Shown: positions 18,745 to 27,918, counted from the stretch's first letter. The stretch: DNA of 57,083 bases from Flavobacteriales bacterium UBA5081 (GCA_002415785.1 DIAJ01000025.1:15323-72405), one strand, 5' to 3'. Made by a program: numbers and translations. The notes: generated from the letters alone by a model not told the origin.

Positions 18745-19725
18745 ATGAAGAAGCAGTTCATCTTGATATTATCTACCCTTTTTGTAACCACCACAGTTTC
18801 GGCGCAAACGGTAGAGCAATACACCATGTGGAACCAGAATCACTTTCTTGTAAATCCTGCGGCTGCAGGTAATCAAAGTTTTTTCGATGTTTCCACCGGT
18901 TTTAGAAAACAATGGTCGGGAATTAAAGAAGCTCCACAAACTTTTTATGCAACCGGTCATGTTTTGCTAAACCGCCCAAAAACTTTTGAGCGTTCAGCTT
19001 TGAGAACAAGCCAAACTATGGGCGATGAAAATTATAATAAAAGAAACCCGAATGGAGAAGTAAAACATGCCTTAGGAGCAAAAATGGGGAAAAATGAATT
19101 CGGAGCTTTTGGTAAAGTTGAAGCTATGCTTACTTATGCCATCCACTTACCCATCAATAAAGACTTAACGCTTGCTTTTGGCTTGAGCGCCGGGCTAAAT
19201 AGCTTTTCTTTTAATGAAGACAGAGCCAAAGTACTCGACGAAAATGATCCGCTATACAATGCTTATGTTGGCGGCGATGTGAGCAACAAATTAAACGCAA
19301 ACAGCGGTGTTTACCTTTATTCAAAAAAATTCTTTTTTGGATATGCCGCCAACCAACTTCTACAAAATGAGTTGGAATTGGCTGACCAGCGAACAAATAC
19401 CGATGAAGCAAGCTTAAAATTAACACATCAAGTTTTAGGTGGTTACCACTTCGACCTAAACAACGATTTTCGACTTACGCCAAGTGTTTTGCTCAAAAAA
19501 GTTGATCCAAGCCCTATAAGTTTTGATGTAAACGCTTTACTTACCTATAGAGAATTCTTGTACATGGGAGCAAGTTATCGTTCTACCGATGCAGTTTCGG
19601 CCATGTTCGGTATTCAGGTTAATCATTACTTAAATGCCGGTTATGCTTATGATTTTCTCACTTCTGATTTAAACAAACGCTCAGGTGGAAGCCACGAAAT
19701 TTTTATTGGATTAACTCTTTACTAA
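18745..19725 (+). CDS. PorP/SprF-family type IX secretion membrane protein
   Basis: The product is an outer-membrane beta-barrel of about 326 residues that assists export or anchoring of its adjacent giant adhesin, as SprF does for SprB. The start at 18745 gives MKKQFILILSTLFVTTTVSAQ; ATG 18724 is an alternative. The family hallmark QYTMWNQNHFLVNPAAAG follows the signal peptide, with FRKQWSGIKEAPQTF shortly after, and the protein ends in a barrel strand (EIFIGLTLY). It starts 27 bp after the adhesin stop codon and 10 bp separate it from the OmpA gene, so the three form one operon. Confidence 0.92.
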   Translation: MKKQFILILSTLFVTTTVSAQTVEQYTMWNQNHFLVNPAAAGNQSFFDVSTGFRKQWSGIKEAPQTFYATGHVLLNRPKTFERSALRTSQTMGDENYNKRNPNGEVKHALGAKMGKNEFGAFGKVEAMLTYAIHLPINKDLTLAFGLSAGLNSFSFNEDRAKVLDENDPLYNAYVGGDVSNKLNANSGVYLYSKKFFFGYAANQLLQNELELADQRTNTDEASLKLTHQVLGGYHFDLNNDFRLTPSVLLKKVDPSPISFDVNALLTYREFLYMGASYRSTDAVSAMFGIQVNHYLNAGYAYDFLTSDLNKRSGGSHEIFIGLTLY

Positions 19726-19735
19726 AACTCAACGA

Positions 19736-22468
19736 ATGAAACTCTTTCGATTTTCACTTATAATCTCTCTTTCTCTTCTGTTTGTAACAATACAAGCTCA
19801 AATCCTTATTCCTGAGTTTGAAAAACCTCAAAAGCTCAATGCGCTTAATATGGAAGAAGCAGAGGAAAGTATGCCTGTTCCTTTTTTAGATGGAGAGAAC
19901 ATGTACTTTGTCCGAACTTTTGTAGAAGGTAACATGAAACAAAGAAGTGAAGGACAGGAAATTTATCAAAGTGTTCGTACAGAAGAAGGTTGGGCTAGCC
20001 CGCAAAAGGTTTTTAACGACCTAAATGACAACGGAAATAATGCTGTTATTGGTTCTTCCAAAGATGGAAATACCATTTATGTTTTTAATTCTATTCAAAG
20101 TTATAAGCGAATTGCCAAAGGTTTGGCTTATGCCAAAAAAGGAGAAGACGGTGTTTGGGGAGAACTTCAAAGAATTAACATACCTGGTTTTGAAATTGAA
20201 AATGGGTTTTACTCTTTTTATATTAACCCGGAAGAAAATGTACTTTTAATTAGCATGCCACAGGCAGATACCACCTTTTATGAAGATTTATATTTTAGCT
20301 TAAAGCAAAACGGGGAATGGACAGAAGTTAAGTCTTTGGGAAATATAATCAATACAAACTTAGTAGAAACATCTCCCTATTTAGCCGACGACGGCAAAAC
20401 ACTTTACTTTGCCAGTAGCGGTCATGAAGGTTTTGGTCAAACAGACATTTTTGTTAGCTACCGACAAGATGATAGTTGGACAAATTGGACCAAACCATTA
20501 AACCTAGGTGCGCCCATTAATTCTCAACATTTTGAGAGCTATTTTACCATGGGTAATAATCAAGAAGTATACTTTGTTAGTAATCGCGAACAGCGATACA
20601 GCGATATTTACTATACTAAATTCACCAAAAAAGTGCGTCGTTCTGATGAGGTTTTAGCAGAAATACAAGGAGAGTTTAACTACAATAATTTACCCGCAGA
20701 AGGCGTGAACCTTGAGGTTTACGACGAAAATGGAAACTTGATAGAAGTAGTTGAAACTGACGAGGACGGCAAATTCAGGTATAAAAAATTAAATTCAGAC
20801 GAAACCTATTTAGTGAAATTAGCTGCTGAGGATGCTAATGATTATGCCGGTGGTGAAATTTATTTTGTAGATGAAAAGGGCAATAAAGTGGCTCGATTTA
20901 AGAGCAAGGCTGATGGTCAATTTGAAGATTTAAGAGTATTAGACGAAGTTAGCGGACAGTTTACTTATGAAGGCTTGCCGGCAGATGGGGTAAAACTTAA
21001 GGTTTACGATGCTAATGGCAACTTAGTGGACGAAGTAGTCACTGATGAGTTTGGAAACTTTCGCTATCAAAAACTTAACCCTGACGAAACTTATGTGGTA
21101 AAACTCGCTGCCGAAGATGAAAATGATTATGCAGGTGGCGATATTTATTTTGTAGATGAGAAGGGAAACAAAATCGCTCGCTTTAAAAGCAAAGCAGATG
21201 GAGGGTTTGAAGACTTGAGAGCTTTAGATGAAGTAAGTGGTCAGTTTACTTATAAGAATTTACCGGCTGAAGGTGTAAAATTGAATGTTTACGATGCTAA
21301 TGGCAACTTAGTGGACGAAGTGGTAACCGATGAATTTGGAAATTTTCGTTACCAAAAGCTAAACCCGGATGAAACTTATGTAGTAAAATTAGCCGCTGAA
21401 GATGAAAATGATTATGCAGGAGGTGAGTTTTACTTTGTGGACGCTGAAGGCAATAAAGTTGGGCGATTCTCCGACACTGATGGTGGTGTATCTGACCTTA
21501 TGGCAATCGATCAGGTAGCCGGTCAGTTTAACTACGAAGGACTACCAACCGAAGGAGTTAAACTTGTTATTTTAAATGCTGATGGTGATGTAATCGAAGA
21601 GATTATTACCGATGAAAACGGTCGTTTTAACTACACAAAATTAAATCCGGAGGAAACGTATTTAGTTCAGCTGGATGCAACTGACAATGCAGATTTAAGC
21701 AACGGAAAAATCTATTTCTTAGATAAAAATGGAGGAAAAATTGGTCGGTTTACCAATTTAGCTAACGGGAATTACTCTGAATCATCAAACCGAAGTGAAC
21801 TTAGCGTTTTAGAAGAAGAAATTACCGGTGTATATAAATATGAGAAGCTTCCGGTAGCAAATGCCGCTTTGGTTGTTTTTGATGAAAACGGTTTCCCTAT
21901 TGACACAATTTACACTGATGTAAACGGCAGCTTTACTTATTCTAAATTAAAGCAAGATAAAAGCTACACTCTTCTACCTATTGATTTAAAGGATAATAAC
22001 AACTTAGAGGATGTTGACTTGTACTTAGTTGACGCAAATGGAAACCGAACAAAGGTTGCCTATAACCAAGGAAGTAGAGGATTTTCGTTTGAAAGTATTA
22101 ATGAACAGCCCAAAACAACAGTTAGTGAATTTGATGGCAATGTACTTCGTATTTATTTTGACTTTAATGTTTATGAGCTTTCTGCTGAAGACAAAAACAA
22201 ACTTGATCAAGCCGTATTGCGCATGAAAAAAGATAAAAGCTTAAATGTTCTTATCGAAGGTCATACTGACAATGTTGGAACAGCCGACAACAACCTAAAA
22301 GTATCTCGATTTAGAGCAAAAGCAGCTAAAAAGTACCTTGAAAATAATAACATTTCAGCTAATAGAATCAGCATTGTAGGAAAAGGAGAAAGCGAACCAC
22401 TTGCCGATAACGATACTGATGAAGGGAGATCAAAAAACAGAAGAGTTGAATTGGTATTTAAAGATTAG
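19736..22468 (+). CDS. OmpA-family protein with PD40-like propeller and five repeat domains
   Basis: The 910-residue protein likely links the T9SS surface complex to peptidoglycan. After a signal peptide ending in QAQ come WD40/PD40-like blades (ETSPYLADDGKTLYFAS; NQEVYFVSNREQ). Next are five repeats of about 95 residues, each opening G(E/Q/V)(F/Y)xYxxLP and containing VYDxNGNL...VVTDExGxFRYxKLNxDETY. The C-terminal OmpA domain is complete, with VLIEGHTDNVG, SRFRAKAAKKYL and RSKNRRVEL. The repeats resemble carboxypeptidase-regulatory or Cna-B-like beta-sandwich modules. It is the third gene of the adhesin operon. Confidence 0.9.
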   Translation: MKLFRFSLIISLSLLFVTIQAQILIPEFEKPQKLNALNMEEAEESMPVPFLDGENMYFVRTFVEGNMKQRSEGQEIYQSVRTEEGWASPQKVFNDLNDNGNNAVIGSSKDGNTIYVFNSIQSYKRIAKGLAYAKKGEDGVWGELQRINIPGFEIENGFYSFYINPEENVLLISMPQADTTFYEDLYFSLKQNGEWTEVKSLGNIINTNLVETSPYLADDGKTLYFASSGHEGFGQTDIFVSYRQDDSWTNWTKPLNLGAPINSQHFESYFTMGNNQEVYFVSNREQRYSDIYYTKFTKKVRRSDEVLAEIQGEFNYNNLPAEGVNLEVYDENGNLIEVVETDEDGKFRYKKLNSDETYLVKLAAEDANDYAGGEIYFVDEKGNKVARFKSKADGQFEDLRVLDEVSGQFTYEGLPADGVKLKVYDANGNLVDEVVTDEFGNFRYQKLNPDETYVVKLAAEDENDYAGGDIYFVDEKGNKIARFKSKADGGFEDLRALDEVSGQFTYKNLPAEGVKLNVYDANGNLVDEVVTDEFGNFRYQKLNPDETYVVKLAAEDENDYAGGEFYFVDAEGNKVGRFSDTDGGVSDLMAIDQVAGQFNYEGLPTEGVKLVILNADGDVIEEIITDENGRFNYTKLNPEETYLVQLDATDNADLSNGKIYFLDKNGGKIGRFTNLANGNYSESSNRSELSVLEEEITGVYKYEKLPVANAALVVFDENGFPIDTIYTDVNGSFTYSKLKQDKSYTLLPIDLKDNNNLEDVDLYLVDANGNRTKVAYNQGSRGFSFESINEQPKTTVSEFDGNVLRIYFDFNVYELSAEDKNKLDQAVLRMKKDKSLNVLIEGHTDNVGTADNNLKVSRFRAKAAKKYLENNNISANRISIVGKGESEPLADNDTDEGRSKNRRVELVFKD

Positions 22469-22535
22469 CTCGACTTATTAATTAAGTTTTTTTATACTTT
22501 TTTACAATTCCATTAAAACTTTAATCCTTTTGGTT

Positions 22536-22543
22536 TATATTTG
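22536..22543 (+). promoter_or_regulatory. -7 element of the second OmpA-family gene
   Basis: TATATTTG is a perfect TAnnTTTG match. It overlaps the in-frame TTG at 22541, so that codon cannot be the start of a transcript from this promoter, and the ATG at 22571 is preferred. Confidence 0.65.
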
Positions 22544-22570
22544 AAACAGTTAACCAAAGCCCATTTTGTT

Positions 22571-25012
22571 ATGCTAAGAACATTAGTTTTACTTAGTTTT
22601 TTTCTATTCAGCGGATTAGCAAACGCTCAATTCTTACTTCCCAAATTTCAGGAAGCTGTAAAAGTTAAATCCTTGAGCAGCGAGGCAGAAGAAAGCTTCC
22701 CTTTCTTTTTTAACGGTGGAACTGAAATATATTTTCACAGAACTTATTTTGAAGAATCTGGAGATGAATTCGATGTTTTAGGAAAAGACATTTGGTACAC
22801 TGACTTAGACTTAAAGGCTAGCAAGAAAGTAGATGAAAACCAACTTTACAAAAAAGTTTGGAAAAGACCTTATCGCCTATTTAGAGATGGCGAAGTTGAA
22901 GGAATTAATGAAGTCATTGGCTCCTCTGAAGACGGACAGGTAATTTATTTATTGAACACCATCTTTGTAGAAGATACTTTTACAAGAAGAGTCGTTTCTT
23001 TAAAACGAAAAGGCAACAATAGTTGGGAAAACAGCTACGATGAACTAACTATTCCCGGACTGGTATTTGACGGAAGAAACATTGAACTTAGAATGAATCA
23101 AAGCGCAGATGTTTTACTCATTAGCATGTCTTCTAAAATCAATGATGAAAATGAGGACATTTACGTTAGTTTAAAACAAGGAGAAAACAAATGGTCGGAG
23201 TTAATTCACTTAGGTGAAAACATCAACACTAAACGACCGGAAATCACCCCATTTTTAAGCAAGGATAAAAAGACTTTATATTTCAGTAGTTACGGACACG
23301 AAGGCTATGGAAGTGCGGATATTTTTATGAGTAAGCGCTTAGACGACAGCTGGAAAAAGTGGACGCGTCCATTAAATTTAGGTGAGCCAATAAACACTAA
23401 AGATTTTGAAGCCTATTTTGTTATTTTAGACAGCTCTGAAGTTTATTTTGCTTCAGATCGTGAGGCTACTTTCGAAAATTTCTATGCCGGAGTTTCTACA
23501 GGTGAGTATCAAATGGCAAACACTGAGAAAATGAATGGTCAGTTCTTTTTTCAGCAACTTCCCCTTAGTGATGCAAAATTAGAAATTTATGATACTGAAG
23601 GGAATTTAATTGATATTGTAGAAACCGACGAGCAAGGGAAGTTTACCTATTTAAAACTTAAAGAAGACGAAAATTACATGATTAAGCTTGCCGCCGAAGA
23701 CCAATCTGAGTTTTTGGGTGGTAAAATCTATCTCAACAACGAAGACGGCAGTACTGAAGAACGATTTTTCCTAACGGAGAGCGGCTACTTTAAAGCTTCT
23801 GATGATATTACAGACCGTGAAAAGGTTCAGGGGGTTTATATGCTAGATCAAAGTCCGCAAGACCAAAAAGCGCTTTTGTTAGAGGATGAAAATAGTTATG
23901 TTTTAGATACGGTTTACACCAATGAGTTGGGTAAATTCCACTACTATAAAGTAAAATACGACGAGCATTTAACGCTTACTCCACTAGGCTTAAATGCTGA
24001 GGAACTGAAATTGGTAGACTTATATTTAACGGATGAGAATGGAAATCGAACAGAGGATTTAATGGTTCGTGAAAAGTCTAGTGGCAGCGGAAAGTTTGTT
24101 TACAATAAACTACCTATAGAAAACTCTGTAATTAAAGTATTTGATGCTAATGGAGATTTAGTAGAAGTAATTGTAACGAACGACAAAGGAGAGTTTTCAT
24201 ATAAAAAACTCAACTTAGAAGACGATTTAACTTTTAAACTTGAAGATGCAGATGACACCGAATTGATTGGAGGAATACTTTATGTTCAAGACGATAAAAC
24301 CAAAACAACTAAACGCTTTTTTGTAGATGCCAACAACAATATTATAGATCCTGAAAAATATGGTACAGAAACGGTTTATGGTCAATTTAACTACAAGAAC
24401 CTACCCGCCCAACAAACAGCTTTGGTAATTTACGATGCTAATGGAGTTGCCATTGATACCATTTTAACAGATGATGAAGGTGCTTTTAAATACGAAAAAT
24501 TAATGCTCGATAATAATTATTCGATTAAACCTATTGATGCTACAGATGATGACACAGAGCTTTATTTAACTGATGCTCAAGGGAACAAAACTCAAAGCCC
24601 TACACAATTAAGTGATGGAACTTATGGTTTTAAAAGTCAAAAGGACTTGGCTGTTTTAGATCAAGATAGACCTGCACTGGCAAATGTTGAGAAAATGGTT
24701 TATTTTGATTTTAATAGCATTAAGCTTACAAAGAAAGCTCAAGATAATATAAAAGAACTTATTAAAGAGGCCAATAAGAGAGGAATTAAGCAGTTCAAAC
24801 TTATTGGACATGCTGATGAAGTAGGCACAAAAGAAGTCAACTATGAAGTAGGTTTAATGAGAGCTTGGGCGGTTCGATACTACATGCGACAATTTGGCTA
24901 CAGCATCAATGATATTGAAGTTCACTCTGAAGGTCAAGACGCGCCAATAGCTCCAAATAACACAGCAGAAAACAGAGCCAAAAACAGACGAGTTGAAGTG
25001 ATTTTTAAATGA
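22571..25012 (+). CDS. OmpA-family protein, paralogue of the previous gene
   Basis: From the ATG at 22571 the protein has 813 residues and a signal peptide MLRTLVLLSFFLFSGLANAQ. Its layout copies the upstream gene: PD40-like blades (ITPFLSKDKKTLYFSS; EVYFASDRE), four repeats of the GxFxYxxLPxxxxxLxxYDxxG type, and a C-terminal OmpA domain (YFDFNSIKLT; IGHADEVGT; ENRAKNRRVEV). A segment of one repeat (LLEDENSYVLDTVYTNELG) is strongly diverged. It has its own promoter, so it can be expressed apart from the adhesin operon. Confidence 0.9.
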   Translation: MLRTLVLLSFFLFSGLANAQFLLPKFQEAVKVKSLSSEAEESFPFFFNGGTEIYFHRTYFEESGDEFDVLGKDIWYTDLDLKASKKVDENQLYKKVWKRPYRLFRDGEVEGINEVIGSSEDGQVIYLLNTIFVEDTFTRRVVSLKRKGNNSWENSYDELTIPGLVFDGRNIELRMNQSADVLLISMSSKINDENEDIYVSLKQGENKWSELIHLGENINTKRPEITPFLSKDKKTLYFSSYGHEGYGSADIFMSKRLDDSWKKWTRPLNLGEPINTKDFEAYFVILDSSEVYFASDREATFENFYAGVSTGEYQMANTEKMNGQFFFQQLPLSDAKLEIYDTEGNLIDIVETDEQGKFTYLKLKEDENYMIKLAAEDQSEFLGGKIYLNNEDGSTEERFFLTESGYFKASDDITDREKVQGVYMLDQSPQDQKALLLEDENSYVLDTVYTNELGKFHYYKVKYDEHLTLTPLGLNAEELKLVDLYLTDENGNRTEDLMVREKSSGSGKFVYNKLPIENSVIKVFDANGDLVEVIVTNDKGEFSYKKLNLEDDLTFKLEDADDTELIGGILYVQDDKTKTTKRFFVDANNNIIDPEKYGTETVYGQFNYKNLPAQQTALVIYDANGVAIDTILTDDEGAFKYEKLMLDNNYSIKPIDATDDDTELYLTDAQGNKTQSPTQLSDGTYGFKSQKDLAVLDQDRPALANVEKMVYFDFNSIKLTKKAQDNIKELIKEANKRGIKQFKLIGHADEVGTKEVNYEVGLMRAWAVRYYMRQFGYSINDIEVHSEGQDAPIAPNNTAENRAKNRRVEVIFK

Positions 25013-25056
25013 TGTGAATAGCAGCATCGTACGCGCCTAGGATCTAAACAGAATTG

Positions 25057-25266
25057 ATGAAAGTTAAAGATCCGGATTTAACTAAGACAATTAAAAGTTT
25101 GTTGAAATATCGAAAAAAGCAAGTTCAAGGCGATTGGTGGGATGAAATTAGCAATGAAGAAAAAGCTTCAATTGAAAGAGGTTTAGCACAATCAGCTAAA
25201 GGAAAAACAAAGTCCCATAAAGAAGTTATGGAGAAGTACAAGGAGAAAACCAAAATAGTCAATTAA
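25057..25266 (+). CDS. Orphan antitoxin-like small protein
   Basis: This 69-residue acidic/basic helical protein contains GDWWDEISNEEKASIERGLAQ followed by a KxKSHKEVMEKYK tail, the pattern of Bacteroidota addiction-module antitoxins usually found before a RelE/ParE toxin gene. The family's longer N-terminal DNA-binding part appears shortened, and no toxin gene follows; the next gene encodes a membrane protein. It may be a decayed or solitary antitoxin. ATG 25057 follows a TTG that could also initiate. Confidence 0.55.
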   Translation: MKVKDPDLTKTIKSLLKYRKKQVQGDWWDEISNEEKASIERGLAQSAKGKTKSHKEVMEKYKEKTKIVN

Positions 25267-25328
25267 AACCTTCTTCTTGGAAAAATAGATTATTTAATGC
25301 AATTCATTAAATAATTAATGAATTACGT

Positions 25329-25336
25329 TAAATTTG
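25329..25336 (+). promoter_or_regulatory. -7 element of the membrane protein / XRE pair
   Basis: TAAATTTG matches TAnnTTTG and has TTA 19 bp upstream (25307-25309). It overlaps the in-frame TTG at 25334, supporting the ATG at 25352 as the start. Confidence 0.55.
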
Positions 25337-25351
25337 CTTTCAAAACAACCA

Positions 25352-25861
25352 ATGAAAGCATTTAAAAATATATTCCTTCCGATTATTGTTATAATTGGAT
25401 TAACTATATTGTATAATCGCATAAGGTACGATTATACATGGTTAATCGTATTATTCATTTTGTTATCTGTTTATGTTATTAGCGGTATTTTTCGCTATAA
25501 AAGATGGGCAGTAAATTATTTTCTCAGTCCATTTAGTTTCCTTCACGGTAAAGTTCGTGAACAGATAGAAGTAGACTTGCCGGCTGAAATATTATTTGAA
25601 AAGATTCTAGAGTTTTATCAATCGTTCAAAGACTATAGAATTGTTTATTATGAGGGAGAATTAATTTTAAATGCAGGAACTCCTTTTTCCGGTTTTACTT
25701 GGACAGAAAATATTATCATTAAAGTTAGCCCTTCAGATGATGGGGAGAGTTCTACAGTAGACTTTACTTCACTGACTTTTGCAGTTTTTTCTTGGGGCAA
25801 GAATGCTGAAAACTTAGAAGTGTTTAAAGCTCAATTAGACCAATCTTTTTTTGTTGTATGA
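25352..25861 (+). CDS. Small membrane protein with two N-terminal TM helices
   Basis: From ATG 25352 the protein has 169 residues. Two hydrophobic helices (about residues 5-20 and 28-45) are followed by a soluble domain of about 110 residues with alternating strands. No family was recognised. Its stop codon overlaps the start of the XRE regulator gene by ATGA. Small membrane proteins coupled to YozG-type XRE regulators are a recurrent arrangement, so the two probably work as one regulatory unit. Confidence 0.7.
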   Translation: MKAFKNIFLPIIVIIGLTILYNRIRYDYTWLIVLFILLSVYVISGIFRYKRWAVNYFLSPFSFLHGKVREQIEVDLPAEILFEKILEFYQSFKDYRIVYYEGELILNAGTPFSGFTWTENIIIKVSPSDDGESSTVDFTSLTFAVFSWGKNAENLEVFKAQLDQSFFVV

Positions 25862-26061
25862 GTGAGATAACTGTCAATTTGGATGTAATGCTCGCCAAAC
25901 GAAAAATGAAGCTGAATGAATTATCCGAAAAAGTGGGTATTTCAGTAGTAAATCTTTCTATACTTAAACAAAATAAAGCCAAAGCAATCCGTTTTTCAAC
26001 ATTAGCAGCGATATGCAAAGCTCTGGATTGTCAGCCGGGTGATTTATTGGAAAGTTCTTAG
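25858..26061 (+). CDS. XRE-family (YozG-like) HTH regulator
   Basis: This 67-residue protein is almost entirely one helix-turn-helix domain: MLAKRKMKLNELSEKVGIS (helices 1-2), then VVNLSILKQNKAKAIRFSTL as the recognition region, and LAAICKALDCQPGDLLE, the usual Cro/CI-type ending. It is translationally coupled by ATGA to the membrane protein gene before it. It may repress the pair from the promoter at 25329; no operator was identified. Confidence 0.85.
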   Translation: MSEITVNLDVMLAKRKMKLNELSEKVGISVVNLSILKQNKAKAIRFSTLAAICKALDCQPGDLLESS

Positions 26062-26082
26062 TTTAGTCAACACAGACCTTCA

Positions 26083-26096
26083 AGGTTTTAAAACCT
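26083..26096. repeat. Palindrome resembling half of a dispersed Bacteroidota repeat
   Basis: AGGTTTTAAAACCT is a 14-bp perfect palindrome preceded by GACCTTCA, giving GACCTTCAAGGTTTT. The matching right arm of the longer hairpin is missing. It lies 22 bp after the XRE stop and may be a worn REP element. Confidence 0.35.
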
Positions 26097-26108
26097 CAAA
26101 ACTTAGAT

Positions 26109-26180
26109 ATGAAAGTACGCTCAGGAGAAAATAGCATGTGGGAGAGTTTAGAATACTATAATGCAAGAATAAATGACTAA
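26109..26180 (+). CDS. Possible 23-residue leader peptide or gene remnant
   Basis: A short frame (MKVRSGENSMWESLEYYNAR and three more residues) ends in a TAA at 26178-26180, inside the start of the next gene (ATG 26173). It may be a coupling leader or the tail of a deleted gene. There is no homology evidence. Confidence 0.2.
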   Translation: MKVRSGENSMWESLEYYNARIND

Positions 26181-26604
26181 AGCGATTAGAATATATTTAA
26201 AGATATGCCTATTAATTGGAGGTTTAGGACTTATTGCAGGAGTTGGAATTTGGATTTACTCCATTAGTTTTCCAACAAATAATGATGGGTTTGATTATCG
26301 AGCATATTATAAAAACAAAAAAGGCATAAACGAACAAACTTTTATGACAGAAGATAAAAGTCATGTTTATTTAATTACAGAGTATTACGCAAAAAAAGAA
26401 AATAAACATGCAGGTAAAACATTATTGTCAGAAGACAAGGGTACATTCTTCTTTATTCCTAAAAACAGTCGAGTAAAAATTCTAGATACTTTAGAAGATG
26501 ATATTTTACTAGTAGAAGTGCTGTATATTGACTATATGGAAGACACAATGAAACGAAAAGGGTTTATCCCTTCTATTAACATTCACCCAGCTGAAAGTAA
26601 ATAA
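26173..26604 (+). CDS. Single-pass membrane protein, possible Rhs-linked immunity protein
   Basis: The 143-residue protein has one N-terminal TM helix (about residues 8-30) and a soluble region of about 110 residues that ends in an SH3-like strand pattern (SRVKILDTLEDDILLVEVLY...GFIPS). No family was recognised. It ends 28 bp before an Rhs core fragment. In orphan Rhs-tip arrays each core is preceded by the immunity gene of the previous tip, so this may be immunity to a lost toxin; that is inference from position only. Confidence 0.55.
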   Translation: MTKAIRIYLKICLLIGGLGLIAGVGIWIYSISFPTNNDGFDYRAYYKNKKGINEQTFMTEDKSHVYLITEYYAKKENKHAGKTLLSEDKGTFFFIPKNSRVKILDTLEDDILLVEVLYIDYMEDTMKRKGFIPSINIHPAESK

Positions 26605-26632
26605 GACTAAGAAGAAAAATATTAGATACTAA

Positions 26633-27700
26633 ATGAAGCATTTCTTCTGCCACTACGACCACTTAGGCAATACCCGAGTAGTGTACCAAGCCAAATGGGA
26701 CACTCCAAGCTACCAACTTGCTTTTGAGCTACAAGGAGCTTATGATTATTTCCCCTACGGTAAAATCTTAAGAAGCTTTGTAGGGGGTAACGGACAGGAA
26801 AGATACCTAACCACCCAACACGAGCGTGATGAAGAAAGTATAAGTGAGAACAATTTTGGGACGGGGTATGACAATAGAGGTGCAAGGCTTTATGATAGTG
26901 ATGTGGCGAGGTTTTTAAGTTTAGATCCTGCCGCAGCTGAATATCCTACTTTATCCGATTATAGCTACGTATTGGGGAATCCTATAAATTTTATTGACCC
27001 TGATGGTAGATATTCTGTATCTGTTCATAGCTGGATGACATTTACTACGTTTAATAATCTTGGATTTGGAAAAGAATTTGCTAAAAATACAGCACACTAT
27101 GCTAGTATTTATGCTGATCATCCATCTCAAAGCGTATTAATTGGAAATTATGCTACTAGCGCTTTAGGTTCTGAGTTCTACAGAAGCGGGACTGATTATA
27201 GTGCTACAGCAGGCTCGCAGTTAGAAGAGAATAGTAAATGGCACTCTATGATGTCAGATGCTGAAGCAAGCGGAGGTATGTCACATCAGCAAGCTATGAC
27301 TAGAGGTCTTCAATTTGGATGGAACAATATTTTCGCCCAACAGAATGGAGTAGACATGGGTAAACTTGGACAAGGTTTACATGCTTTACAAGATGCATAT
27401 GCTCATATGGGAGCGAGTACGAATGAACACTTAGGTTTTAATGCTTCATCATTTCAAATGATGTTTAATGATATGTTTGGGAGCACTTCAGATGCGAAAT
27501 TAATCACAGAGTCAGCGGGAATATTATTTGGTTTAATTACAGGCCAAAATAAAGGTTTAACCAATGGAAGAAGATTAGATTTCTCTGGAATGAGTAGCGA
27601 GCAATTTAATACTGCGTCAGGTTTATTTCAGAATGCAGGTTATAACCTGAATGCCACTGATGACGAAGGGTTTTATACAATGGATCTTATTGAAAATTAA
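26633..27700 (+). CDS. Orphan Rhs core plus C-terminal toxin tip with HxxxDxxxH motif
   Basis: Residues 1-125 are the end of an Rhs core: YDHLGNTRVVYQ, DYFPYGK, YDNRGARLYDSDVARFLSLD, and the YVLGNPINFIDPDG boundary at about 112-125. No YD-repeat shell lies upstream, since a TAA directly precedes the ATG, so this is an orphan tip. The variable tip (127-355) has His132, His155, His163, His204 and HALQDAYAH (His250, Asp254, His258). This layout recalls zinc-dependent phospholipase C / P1-nuclease-like enzymes; it suggests a metal-dependent hydrolase toxin. A small membrane protein gene follows 5 bp later as likely immunity. A second core copy lies 2 kb downstream. Confidence 0.8.
   Translation: MKHFFCHYDHLGNTRVVYQAKWDTPSYQLAFELQGAYDYFPYGKILRSFVGGNGQERYLTTQHERDEESISENNFGTGYDNRGARLYDSDVARFLSLDPAAAEYPTLSDYSYVLGNPINFIDPDGRYSVSVHSWMTFTTFNNLGFGKEFAKNTAHYASIYADHPSQSVLIGNYATSALGSEFYRSGTDYSATAGSQLEENSKWHSMMSDAEASGGMSHQQAMTRGLQFGWNNIFAQQNGVDMGKLGQGLHALQDAYAHMGASTNEHLGFNASSFQMMFNDMFGSTSDAKLITESAGILFGLITGQNKGLTNGRRLDFSGMSSEQFNTASGLFQNAGYNLNATDDEGFYTMDLIEN
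26652..26862 (+). repeat. 211-bp direct repeat, copy 1 (Rhs core)
   Basis: This stretch recurs at 28620-28830 without gaps and with about 15 mismatches counted by eye, nearly all at third codon positions. The offset is 1968 bp. It is the conserved recombination arm of the Rhs tips. Confidence 0.9.
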
Positions 27701-27705
27701 TAATA

Positions 27706-27918
27706 ATGATGAAAGTTGCATTAAAAATATTAACTATACTACTAATAATAACACTTGCATTCTTTTTATTCTTTTGGATAATATTTAATTCTTCAGGACA
27801 TGAAGTTCCAAGCTCAACAAATCAATCATTTGCAATTTCAATAGCTATAAATTTTGTTGTTTTAATTATTGTTATATGGTTAAAGAATCGATACAAGAAG
27901 AAACAACAGCAACAATAA
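27706..27918 (+). CDS. Small two-TM protein, candidate immunity to the Rhs tip
   Basis: The 70-residue protein has two hydrophobic helices (about 5-28 and 43-60) and a basic Lys/Gln tail. It starts 5 bp after the Rhs-tip stop codon, where immunity genes are normally found. A membrane immunity protein would fit a toxin acting at or across the membrane, such as a phospholipase-like enzyme. No homology was recognised. Confidence 0.6.
   Translation: MMKVALKILTILLIITLAFFLFFWIIFNSSGHEVPSSTNQSFAISIAINFVVLIIVIWLKNRYKKKQQQQ

Noticed and set aside
22541..22570. TTG start for the second OmpA-family gene
   Set aside because: The codon overlaps a perfect -7 element, and the signal peptide starts cleanly at the ATG at 22571.
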